The notes under the pieces: generated by a model
The model's database searches: none
Seen by the model: only the letters and a program-made list of their open reading frames with translations
Told to the model about the DNA's origin: nothing
Shown here: one piece after another, positions 36,801 to 46,817 of the stretch
Numbering within the stretch: the first letter of the stretch is position 1
How the letters are laid out: every line of letters starts with the position of its first letter
Source of the DNA: Bolinopsis microptera
Lineage: Eukaryota; Ctenophora; Tentaculata; Lobata; Bolinopsidae
Direction: 5' to 3'
Assembly: GCF_026151205.1 (NCBI RefSeq)
Contig: NC_087078.1
Span: 17,873,118-17,937,117, forward strand
Length of the DNA: 64,000 nt
Made by a program: the position numbers and the translations under genes

Positions 36801-38746
36801 AACTGAAAATGGGACAGAGATTGGGACAATATGATTTTGCAGTTTTATTCGGGATTTTGACTCCCAGTACCTCAATTTGGTTTCATACCATCATCAATTA
36901 GCTGCTAATTGGTTTCTGGGCAAAAAGTTCATCCAATCTGTCAAATTTGTGTTCAGAAAATTTCACATTTGAAAATGGGACAGAATTTTGAAAATACAAC
37001 TTTTCGTTTTGTTAAGCTTTCTGCTGTGGGCTTCCTCCGACCGAAATCAAACTTCCAGCACCTCAATCGTGTCATATGGCACCTATAGTTGACTTACTAA
37101 TTGGTTGCGGGTGAAAAAATCAGTAAAAACTGTAAAATTTCGGTCCTGGAAATTTCATCTTCAAAAACTGAAAATGGGACAGAGATTGGGACAATATGAT
37201 TTTGCAGTTTTATTCGGGATTTTGACTCCCAGTACCTCAATTTGGTTTCATACCATCATCAATTAGCTGCTAATTGGTTTCTGGGCAAAAAGTTCATCCA
37301 ATCTGTCAAATTTGTGTTCAGAAAATTTCACATTTGAAAATGGGACAGAATTTTGAAAATACAACTTTTCGTTTTGTTAAGCTTTCTGCTGTGGGCTTCC
37401 TCCGACCGAAATCAAACTTCCAGCACCTCAATCGTGTCATATGGCACCTATAGTTGACTTACTTATTGGTTGCGGGTGAAATAATCAGTAAAAACTGTAA
37501 AATTTTGGTCCTGGAAATTTCATCTTCAAAAACTGAAAATGGGACAGAGATTGGGACAATATGATTTTGCAATTTTATTCGGGATTTTGACTCCCAGTAC
37601 CTCAATTTGGTTTCATACCATCATCAATTAGCTGCTAATTGGTTTCTGGGCAAAAAGTTCATCCAATCTGTCAAATTTGTGTTCAGAAAATTTCACATTT
37701 GAAAATGGGACAGAATTTTGAAAATACAACTTTTCGTTTTGTTAAGCTTTCTGCTGTGGGCTTCCTCCGACCGAAATCAAACTTCCAGCACCTCAATCGT
37801 GTCATATGGCACCTATAGTTGACTTACTAATTGGTTGCGGGTGAAAAAATCAGTAAAAACTGTAAAATTTCGGTCCTGGAAATTTCATCTTCAAAAACTG
37901 AAAATGGGACAGAGATTGGGACAATATGATTTTGCAGTTTTATTCGGGATTTTGACTCCCAGTACCTCAATTTGGTTTCATACCATGATCAATTAGCTGC
38001 TAATTGGTTTCTGGGCAAAAAGTTCATCCAATCTGTCAAATTTGTGTTCAGAAAATTTCACATTTGAAAATGGGACAGAATTTTGAAAATACAGCTTTTC
38101 GTTTTGTTAAGCTTTCTGCTGTGGGCTTCCTCCGACCGAAATCAAACTTCCAGCACCTCAATCGTGTCATATGGCACCTATAGTTGACTTACTAATTGGT
38201 TGCGGGTGAAAAAATCAGTAAAAACTGTAAAATTTCGGTCCTGGAAATTTCATCTTCAAAAACTGAAAATGGGACAGAGATTGGGACAATATGATTTTGC
38301 AATTTTATTCGGGATTTTGACTCCCAGTACCTCAATTTGGTTTCATACCATCATCAATTAGCTGACTAATTGGTTTCTGGGCAAAAAGTTCATCCAATCT
38401 GTCAAATTTGTGTTCAGAAAATTTCACATTTGAAAATGGGACAGAATTTTGAAAATACAACTTTTCGTTTTGTTAAGCTTTCTGCTGTGGGCTTCCTCCG
38501 ACCGAAATCAAACTTCCAGCACCTCAGTTGTGTCAAATGCCATCTATTGTTCACTGCTTAATTGGTCACTGGAAAAACATTTAGTCAAAACTGTGAAATT
38601 TTGGTCAAGGTACAATTGAGGTACTTTCTAGAGACTTTATTACAGAACGGAAAGTGGTATTATCCCATTTCTGTTTCATTTTCAAACATGATATTTGACA
38701 GAATTTTAGGCCAACGTATTCAGGGTTTTCGTTTTTAGTGCCCGAA
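33867..38746. repeat. 366-bp dimeric satellite, right part
   Basis: About thirteen further units of the same 366-bp satellite, with high identity and subfamily markers (AGCTGACTAATTGG or AGCTGCTAATTGG; AATACAACTTTT or AATACAGCTTTT). Units become clearly diverged from about 38520 to 38746, as expected at an array edge. A fragment of the first half-unit also occurs in each 829-bp repeat to the right, and the satellite recurs in reverse inside the hAT-like element at 59416-60623. Confidence 0.95.
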
Positions 38747-39073
38747 GTCAGGTACAAATTTAATAAAATTACTGAATACAGTTAGATAATTCATAATGCA
38801 TTTTCCCAGTAAATAAACTGATTGGACTCAGTAATTGAATTTTCAAACCTTAAATATAATAAAATATCACAAAATATTCAAAGGTCACGGGTCCTCAGCA
38901 ACAACTTAGTTATCATCAAGTTTGGTTCGATCAACAGTTGACAGTGTCAGCTCTACAATATAATAGTCCCTGTAGGCTGTATCCGCCAATTATTTGAGTA
39001 AAGAGAGTGTTTTCTAGAATAGTAAATCACTCTGTGTAGTGTAATGTGAGGTACCACGTGGTGCCTCTGTGTC

Positions 39074-39209
39074 TCATTCAGAGTCTGAGCTTGATTCGTA
39101 ATCTTTGCTGGCTTGTATGAGCAAGAGTTTCCTTTTCAAACCATAGAACATTTGTGGTTGAGTGGTCACATCAAATGCAGCAAATTTCCAGCCTAGATCT
39201 CTCAAACAC
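39074..39209 (-). pseudogene. Extra copy 3 of the cereblon-B last exon
   Basis: Same acceptor (TTTGCAG) and 44-codon exon, CLRDLGWKFAAFDVTTQPQM onward to ESSSDSE and stop, as the native exon at 41561-41696. It is intact, so it could act as an alternative terminal exon, but no partner exons lie between the copies. Confidence 0.85.
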
Positions 39210-39902
39210 CTGCAAAATAAAACAATCGTAAGTTAAGGGCTAGAATTCGCTGTATTTTGCCGTTAAAACACAACTTGTACTGTTTAACTTCATGATTGGG
39301 CCGTAATTCAAAAGCAAATTGGCAAGAAGTGGTGCTCACGGTCTCACTTAACGTCACTTAAGCGACAGACAGCCTGCAGGCATATGATCCGAATACGAAA
39401 TATCCTTGTGTTCGGCATTTAATAGCCCTAATTGGTTACTTCGTATACTAAACCCTAGATTTCGCGACAATTGACCCCAGTGTAATAACATAGGGGTCAA
39501 TTGCAGTTTTATTCGGGATTTTGACTCCCAGTACCTCAATTTGGTTTCATACCATCATCAATTAGCTGCTAACTAGTCAGGTACAAATTTAATAAAATTA
39601 CTGAATACAGTTAGATAATTCATAATGCATTTTCCCAGTAAATAAACTGATTGGACTCAGTAATTGAATTTTCAAACCTTAAATATAATAAAATATCACA
39701 AAATATTCAAAGGTCACGGGTCCTCAGCAACAACTTAGTTATCATCAAGTTTGGTTCGATCAACAGTTGACAGTGTCAGCTCTACAATATAATAGTCCCT
39801 GTAGGCTGTATCCGCCAAATATTTGAGTAAAGAGAGTGTTTTCTAGAATAGTAAATCACTCTGTGTAGTGTAATGTGAGGTACCACGTGGTGCCTCTGTG
39901 TC

Positions 39903-40038
39903 TCATTCAGAGTCTGAGCTTGATTCGTAATCTTTGCTGGCTTGTATGAGCAAGAGTTTCCTTTTCAAACCATAGAACATTTGTGGTTGAGTGGTCACAT
40001 CAAATGCAGCAAATTTCCAGCCTAGATCTCTCAAACAC
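39903..40038 (-). pseudogene. Extra copy 2 of the cereblon-B last exon
   Basis: Intact duplicate of the terminal exon with acceptor and stop, one 829-bp unit further from the gene body than the copy at 40732-40867. Confidence 0.85.
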
Positions 40039-40731
40039 CTGCAAAATAAAACAATCGTAAGTTAAGGGCTAGAATTCGCTGTATTTTGCCGTTAAAACAC
40101 AACTTGTACTGTTTAACTTCATGATTGGGCCGTAATTCAAAAGCAAATTGGCAAGAAGTGGTGCTCACGGTCTCACTTAACGTCACTTAAGCGACAGACA
40201 GCCTGCAGGCATATGATCCGAATACGAAATATCCTTGTGTTCGGCATTTAATAGCCCTAATTGGTTACTTCGTATACTAAACCCTAGATTTCGCGACAAT
40301 TGACCCCAGTGTAATAACATAGGGGTCAATTGCAGTTTTATTCGGGATTTTGACTCCCAGTACCTCAATTTGGTTTCATACCATCATCAATTAGCTGCTA
40401 ACTAGTCAGGTACAAATTTAATAAAATTACTGAATACAGTTAGATAATTCATAATGCATTTTCCCAGTAAATAAACTGATCGGACTCAGTAATTGAATTT
40501 TCAAACCTTAAATATAATAAAATATCACAAAATATTCAAAGGTCACGGGTCCTCAGCAACAACTTAGTTATCATCAAGTTTGGTTCGATCAACAGTTGAC
40601 AGTGTCAGCTCTACAATATAATAGTCCCTGTAGGCTGTATCCGCCAATTATTTGAGTAAAGAGAGTGTTTTCTAGAATAGTAAATCACTCTGTGTAGTGT
40701 AATGTGAGGTACCACGTGGTGCCTCTGTGTC

Positions 40732-40867
40732 TCATTCAGAGTCTGAGCTTGATTCGTAATCTTTGCTGGCTTGTATGAGCAAGAGTTTCCTTTTCAAACC
40801 ATAGAACATTTGTGGTTGAGTGGTCACATCAAATGCAGCAAATTTCCAGCCTAGATCTCTCAAACAC
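40732..40867 (-). pseudogene. Extra copy 1 of the cereblon-B last exon
   Basis: Intact duplicate of the terminal exon, the nearest one downstream of the native last exon. The reading frame and TTTGCAG acceptor are unchanged. Confidence 0.85.
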
Positions 40868-41560
40868 CTGCAAAATAAAACAATCGTAAGTTAAGGGCTA
40901 GAATTCGCTGTATTTTGCCGTTAAAACACAACTTGTACTGTTTAACTTCATGATTGGGCCGTAATTCAAAAGCAAATTGGCAAGAAGTGGTGCTCACGGT
41001 CTCACTTAACGTCACTTAAGCGACAGACAGCCTGCAGGCATATGATCCGAATACGAAATATCCTTGTGTTCGGCATTTAATAGCCCTAATTGGTTACTTC
41101 GTATACTAAACCCTAGATTTCGCGACAATTGACCCCAGTGTAATAACATAGGGGTCAATTGCAGTTTTATTCGGGATTTTGACTCCCAGTACCTCAATTT
41201 GGTTTCATACCATCATCAATTAGCTGCTAACTAGTCAGGTACAAATTTAATAAAATTACTGAATACAGTTAGATAATTCATAATGCATTTTCCCAGTAAA
41301 TAAACTGATTGGACTCAGTAATTGAATTTTCAAACCTTAAATATAATAAAATATCACAAAATATTCAAAGGTCACGGGTCCTCAGCAACAACTTAGTTAT
41401 CATCAAGTTTGGTTCGATCAACAGTTGACAGTGTCAGCTCTACAATATAATAGTCCCTGTAGGCTGTATCCGCCAAATATTTGAGTAAAGAGAGTGTTTT
41501 CTAGAATAGTAAATCACTCTGTGTAGTGTAATGTGAGGTACCACGTGGTGCCTCTGTGTC

Positions 41561-44500
41561 TCATTCAGAGTCTGAGCTTGATTCGTAATCTTTGCTGGCT
41601 TGTATGAGCAAGAGTTTCCTTTTCAAACCATAGAACATTTGTGGTTGAGTGGTCACATCAAATGCAGCAAATTTCCAGCCTAGATCTCTCAAACACCTGC
41701 AAAATAAAACAATTGTAGCGATATTAAAATTGAGTTAAATTGTTATGCAAGATAAAATATCCGATCACATCAAAGGTAAGTTTACCCATGTTACTCAGGT
41801 TACCAGGTTACTCAGGTTACCCAGGTTACTCAGGTTATCCAGGTTACCAGGTTACCCAGGTTACCAGGATACCCCGGGTTACCCAGGTTACCAGGTTACC
41901 AGCTTATCCAGGTTACCCAAGTTACCCAGGTTACCAAGGTTATCAAGGTTACCTACGTTTTACAGCCGAGCAGTGTTCTACCATATCCAGTAAGGTCACT
42001 CTTCCTGGTAGCGGTACCGTACCAGTACACATGATCAGTGTTAACGTTAGTGGTCAGTACTGTCTCGTCGAACATTCCTGGAGGTAGTGGGTGTGAAATC
42101 GGGAGCTATCTAAAAGTTGAAATATACATATATATATTATATATATGTATTTGAGTTGTTCTATCCTCCTGATATTTATAAATTAATATTGTTAATTTGC
42201 TAATAATTGAAGGACTGTAAATAAAAAATCTAAATTTATATGCGTTAATTATACTGCAATGGTTAAGATGTGACACACTGTAGCAAGAATTTCGCCGCGG
42301 TTAAACCACGCACGATCAATTTTCCCTACCAATTACCATGTACTTGTACCATTAATATTATGGCATTAATTCTTTTGAGTGAAAAGTGTGACTGGAAAAA
42401 AGTGCACCATATTTACATACTATGTTTTTTATGAATGAGTGGGATTCGTGCATGGTAAAAATTGACGATTTATTTGACCAATGCAGCGCCGCGCATCAAC
42501 AATAAATGAATCCAGAAAATTGCGGAAAATAACTTTGCGAAGGAGGAATTTCACTGTAATTAATTAACACATGGCTAGCGTCGCGCGCAGCATAACAGAC
42601 GCTTCCTATACACTTAATTATAGGGGAGTGGTCTATATTGCGAAGGAGCAGACTTTTGTCGTCACCGCAGGTCCATCGGGCTACCTCATATATCTAAACC
42701 CGATTACTTATTCCCTACGATCTTTTTGCCTTCGGCAAGAGTAGGGAAAAAAATCTAAATTTATATGCGTTAATTATACTGCAATGGTTAAGATGTGACA
42801 CACTGTAACAGAAATATTTAAAGGAAACTCAAGTTAACAACTAATCTCCTAAAAGTAACATAATAACTAACTAATCTTAACATAACTTAATAACTAACTA
42901 ATCTCAACATAACTTAATTAAATGGTTGTTATCAGAACGACGTACCCTCCGGTTTGAGATGATAAAAAGGACCTTCAGACTTCATGGACATAAGATCAGA
43001 GCAGCTGACAACTGGATGGTTAGGTCCACACTCGAGACAACAGTAATCAAAGTGGTTGAGAAGTCGCAGGTAGTTCAGTTGAGATCGGAGTCTCACGATC
43101 AGGTTATCCTCTCTCAGCATCTTGTTTCTGTGTAGATGGTAATTGTTAGTTTCGCGGGAATTTATGATTTATACCAGTGCTACATTCTCATTTACTGACT
43201 ATCATAACTCTATTTAAGGGCCTAACAGCCTATGATAAAGATAAGAGATAACATCTTCTCTTGAATGGGTTGACTATAGACTCTTGAAGTCCTATTACCG
43301 GTGAATGTTCTTCAATTCAACATTCGTCATTATAATTAACAATATCTAACCTTTGTTTGAACTTGAAGGGCATAGTACTGATGATCCAATAAGAGAACAT
43401 GATGGGCTCAGTCGGGGCAGAGTCCGCATTAATACCAGGGCAACTCGTTGTTATCTCGTTCTTAATCAGTTTCTCCAGAGTGAAGACGTCCCTGAGTCGG
43501 TGCTGCCACACTGGGAGGGGTCCTCGCAGGAACGTATCCTTTACTTTGCCAGCTGTGGGACGTGGTGTAATAAACCGGACATTTGTTTGTGTCTTGTGAG
43601 AGATCAAGTTCTAAGAGATTTCTGAGAGTTTGTATTTAATAAATAAATGCTCTTAATAAAGATAAGTTTAAAAGTGTTTAGGGTTTATGTTTAATCGGAA
43701 TAAAATAACGGAGAGATAACCCTCCTCGATTTCTCAAACTGCGCAGTCTATTAGTCTATATATTAGTCTATATATTAGTCTATACCAGGATCAAGAAGGC
43801 GAGGTTGTTTCTGGTCCTCGTGTATCTCAACTGTAGCTCTCATATGTCTTGAAGTTAACTCTTCTGATATCACCTCATATCTCTGTCTACCTATAGATAT
43901 ATATTATAGTATAGTATATATAAATATATATTAAATTTTTAAATGTTTCATGATCGATAAAAATTATTTTATAAAGGAGCAACATGTCATAGCGCTACAA
44001 TTCATTATTCTATTTGGCACTGATGATTGGTATTGTTTTTTATACATATCATGAAACGGATCGTTTGCCCGCCAATTTGATTTGTTTCAATTGTTCGAAT
44101 TATATAAATATATATATATACTAGATTTATTATAAGTGTATCTGTGTGAAAAAACAAAATGGAAGTTTCCAAATTCTCTATTATTCAGGCCAAGAGAGGC
44201 TATAATTATCATTTGATGTTTGATAAGGCACTAAAGATATATATAATCCATGTTTACGTGTAAAGTGTAAACAGTGCGTGAAGATAATTAGATAATTAAT
44301 TATATATTAATGAGGTATTATAGTAGTACCCATGCACTTTAGTTCCAGTTTGCTCTGATTCTCTTCTGTTACCTCAAGTATCTGAACTGTAACACCGCAG
44401 TCGCACCAGGTATCCTCTAATCTTTCACTGCACAAAATTGGTTAGTTAGCTTGGAGTTAATTATTAAGTGAATGATCAGGATCAAGTCTGCTGATTAGTA

Positions 44501-45478
44501 CACGGCCGACTCTGACAGAAAGTATCGGTCCGGGAAAGCTCGCTTGATTATGAGCGGACTGTCAACCAATGTTACCTTAAACAGACTTTAAGAAGAAGAA
44601 TTAAGCTTGCGACGATATTCCGCAGCCTATTCTAAAACAGCATTATTTTTTCATTTTTATGACTCACTCTTCGTTAGGCACGTGCACGGCCCCAAACACA
44701 TTAGGATCGTCACTATCAAGTAGGTTTTTGAGCAGAGCGAACTGTAGTCCTGTGTGTTGGTCGTCTCTAAACCTCAGCGGGAACATTAATCCTGCGATAA
44801 ATCTCGTGTAAGTTTAGAAGGCGCTGGTTTGTTTGAAGAATGTTTCGCTTGATGCGAATTATTGTTTTAGCGAAGAGATCAGCTTTTACTTCGAGTATTA
44901 TCACCCCGATTCAAATTTCCCCTCAAAATTGAATTGTTCAGCAAGAATTAATTGGAGTTGCTATTAAAATTCTAATTAATGATATAATTGGAAGTGTGTT
45001 ACCTGGAATAACGATGATGTTAGTAGGAATGAGCAGTAGACTCACTCTATCTCCTTCATTATAATTAGTGTATACGCTGTTCGGAGTCGGAATATCTGAG
45101 GAGAACAACCATGAACACATCTTGTTATTTCTTTAAATACCATTTTACTGTTATTTATTTTACCTAGTCCATTGCTCAACTGTCTCACGGAAAGACAATC
45201 GTGCAAGAAGCTTTAAAAGAGCGCCGCGCAAAGGGATCAGTGGCGTACCAGGTACTTACTTACTGGGCATAATAATCTTCTAGAATAAACAACAATAATA
45301 CAATCACAACCAAATCCTAACACTTACTTGGGATCTGTGAGTACCGTCGAGCTAGTCCCATCTGCATCAAATCGGCTCCGCCCCTTCCGCGGGGCCTGTT
45401 GTAATTCTGCACCAGTTCCCCAAACGCGTCTTCTTCTCCTTCTAGTTCATGTTCAGGTCTTGACTCGTCCTCAGACAT
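41561..45478 (-). CDS. CRBN-like: Cereblon paralogue B (CULT pocket altered)
   Basis: Divergent homologue of cereblon, the substrate receptor of the CUL4-DDB1 ubiquitin ligase. Exons: 45328-45478 (start MSEDESRPEH), 45003-45095 (LLLIPTNIIVIPG), 44668-44791, 44330-44427, 43786-43890 (GRQRYEVISEE), 43351-43610 (VWQHRLRDVFTLEKLIKNE; PTEPIMFSYWIISTMPFKF), 42946-43127 (FDYCCLECG), 41957-42077, 41561-41696; about 415 residues. Exon 6 is open in two frames; a 22-nt GT...AG stretch (near 43526-43547) would reconcile them but is too short for an ordinary intron. The LON-like half and both zinc pairs (CLEC, CKTC) are kept, but the pocket segment SWFPGYAW is replaced by SDLTGYGR, so two of three cage tryptophans are gone; LGWKF keeps the third. 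It sits 1.3 kb downstream of paralogue A. Confidence 0.88.
41790..41955. repeat. GTTACC minisatellite in cereblon-B last intron
   Basis: About twenty imperfect copies of an 8-bp unit (CAGGTTAC on +) directly abut the donor of the exon ending at 41957. On the gene strand the repeat reads GTAACCTGG..., so each unit contains a GTAAC that resembles a 5' splice site. Plus-strand ORFs reading PGYQGYPGY-like repeats are by-products. Confidence 0.9.
42224..42807. repeat. 59-bp direct repeat bounding a 466-bp insert
   Basis: AAAAATCTAAATTTATATGC and the next 39 bases occur at 42224-42282 and 42749-42807 with identical sequence. The stretch between has no ORF; TTTTCCCTAC near its left end and GTAGGGAAAA at its right end form a short inverted repeat. 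Located in the intron between cereblon-B exons 7 and 8. It could be a local duplication with an insertion. Nearby at 42120-42150 is an AT palindrome. Confidence 0.75.
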
Positions 45479-46817
45479 GGTTTCCGGGTGGAGAGATGTT
45501 CAAAACTGGGGGATATAATCTTAGCGATGAAAAGATTTTGTAGATTTTTGTTTGTCGAAGATGGTTTTCTACATTCTAGGCGAAATGAAAAATACTTGAT
45601 GGAATTCATTTAAAATGCGGAATTTGCGGGTTAAGCGTTGAAATAAAACATTTGGTTAAAGGCCCCATTGCCTCCAGCTAAAAATAGCGTCCAACTAAAA
45701 TCTCTACCGTAAAAATATATCATCATACGGATACTTTCGTCTTATCTGTGATCATTTCCCTCAGTTTGATACTTTTTATCACGATTTGAGCGTACAATGG
45801 TTGCTGCTGCGTTTCAATTTTATTGAAATTTTGGTAATCTAGTCAGCCCCTGTCTGTGCAGGGAATAATCTTGCCGACACATAAACATATAGTTTTATCT
45901 GGATGCTATGGGGTCTTTAACAAAAAACACGCATTCATAATTAAACAGTTAACTTTGAACGATCACGAGAAAACTTTACAATAATGTTTACAATTCGTAC
46001 ATCTTCAAATTATCTAAACCTATGTTAGATGAAGTGTTAAAACAATCGAACGTTTTAATTTCCTTAGAAACGAAAAGCACCCATATAGAAGAAAAACAAA
46101 TATCTCGACAGTATGCACGATCTCACAAACGATAATGAAGGAGCTTTAATTGATTGCAAGTAACATCAATGAGATAAAGAACCTTTAATTTGCATTACCA
46201 AAATGCTGACTAACTTGATTATCGTGATAAAATATCACCCAATAAGAGAGCAATATCATGAGACATGCTGTACAAAAAGTTATGATATTTAATGATATTG
46301 ATCGAAGAAGAGTTTGATGTTGCGATTTATAAATTTGTATAAGATTATTAGGATTAATTGAGTACGTGACTCGATCAAATTACCTTCTTGTTATTTTAAA
46401 ATTGATCAAAGTCCAAGATATCGAAGGTATAAGCAACATATCTGCGCATATAACTTTAGTTGACAAAATAAAAGTGTTTAAAATATTAAATAAAATAAAT
46501 AACCTGCCATTTGCAAATCGTATAAAATAAAACTGAAATGCTGTTAATTTAGACTTGAATCTCGATCCCTGAACAAGTTTAAATGTAAATTGAATGTAAA
46601 GTTTGATTCTTATTGATTCATCGTCCTGCTGAGAATTGTTTCTGCATGTTTTTTGTTGGTAAAACTTAGAGACAAACCAAATGTCTGTTCTCACTTCTCG
46701 GTGATAAAATCTCCCCTGATTGGTAAACCCAGATAATAATTATTTGATATATTCGTCTCACCAGGAGAGAGTAATATTCAGATGATGATGAAAAGTATTT
46801 GAGAGTTATCAGATGAT
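45479..46817. other. Spacer between the cereblon paralogues
   Basis: AT-rich DNA without recognisable exons on either strand. It should contain the promoter of paralogue B and the 3' UTR end of paralogue A. No clear TATA box or poly(A) cluster could be assigned. Confidence 0.5.

Larger units (their letters stand above)
38747..41711. repeat. 829-bp tandem repeat containing a cereblon exon
   Basis: About 3.6 units spaced exactly 829 bp (starts 38747, 39576, 40405, 41234). Each unit joins the terminal exon of the downstream cereblon paralogue with its acceptor, a unique spacer with a TGACCCC hairpin, and 70 bp of the 366-bp satellite (about 39501-39572). Units 1 and 3 share CGCCAATTATTTG while units 2 and 4 have CGCCAAATATTTG, so the array probably grew by doubling a two-unit block. 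The right end grades into the native last exon and intron of the gene. Confidence 0.95.

Noticed and set aside
26037-38561. 60-70-codon ORFs with CQICVQK in the satellite
   Set aside because: One per repeat unit, no conserved start, and frame kept only by unit length; satellite, not a gene family.
41740-42087. PGYSGYPGY-repeat protein on +
   Set aside because: Antisense translation of the minisatellite and of cereblon-B exon 8.
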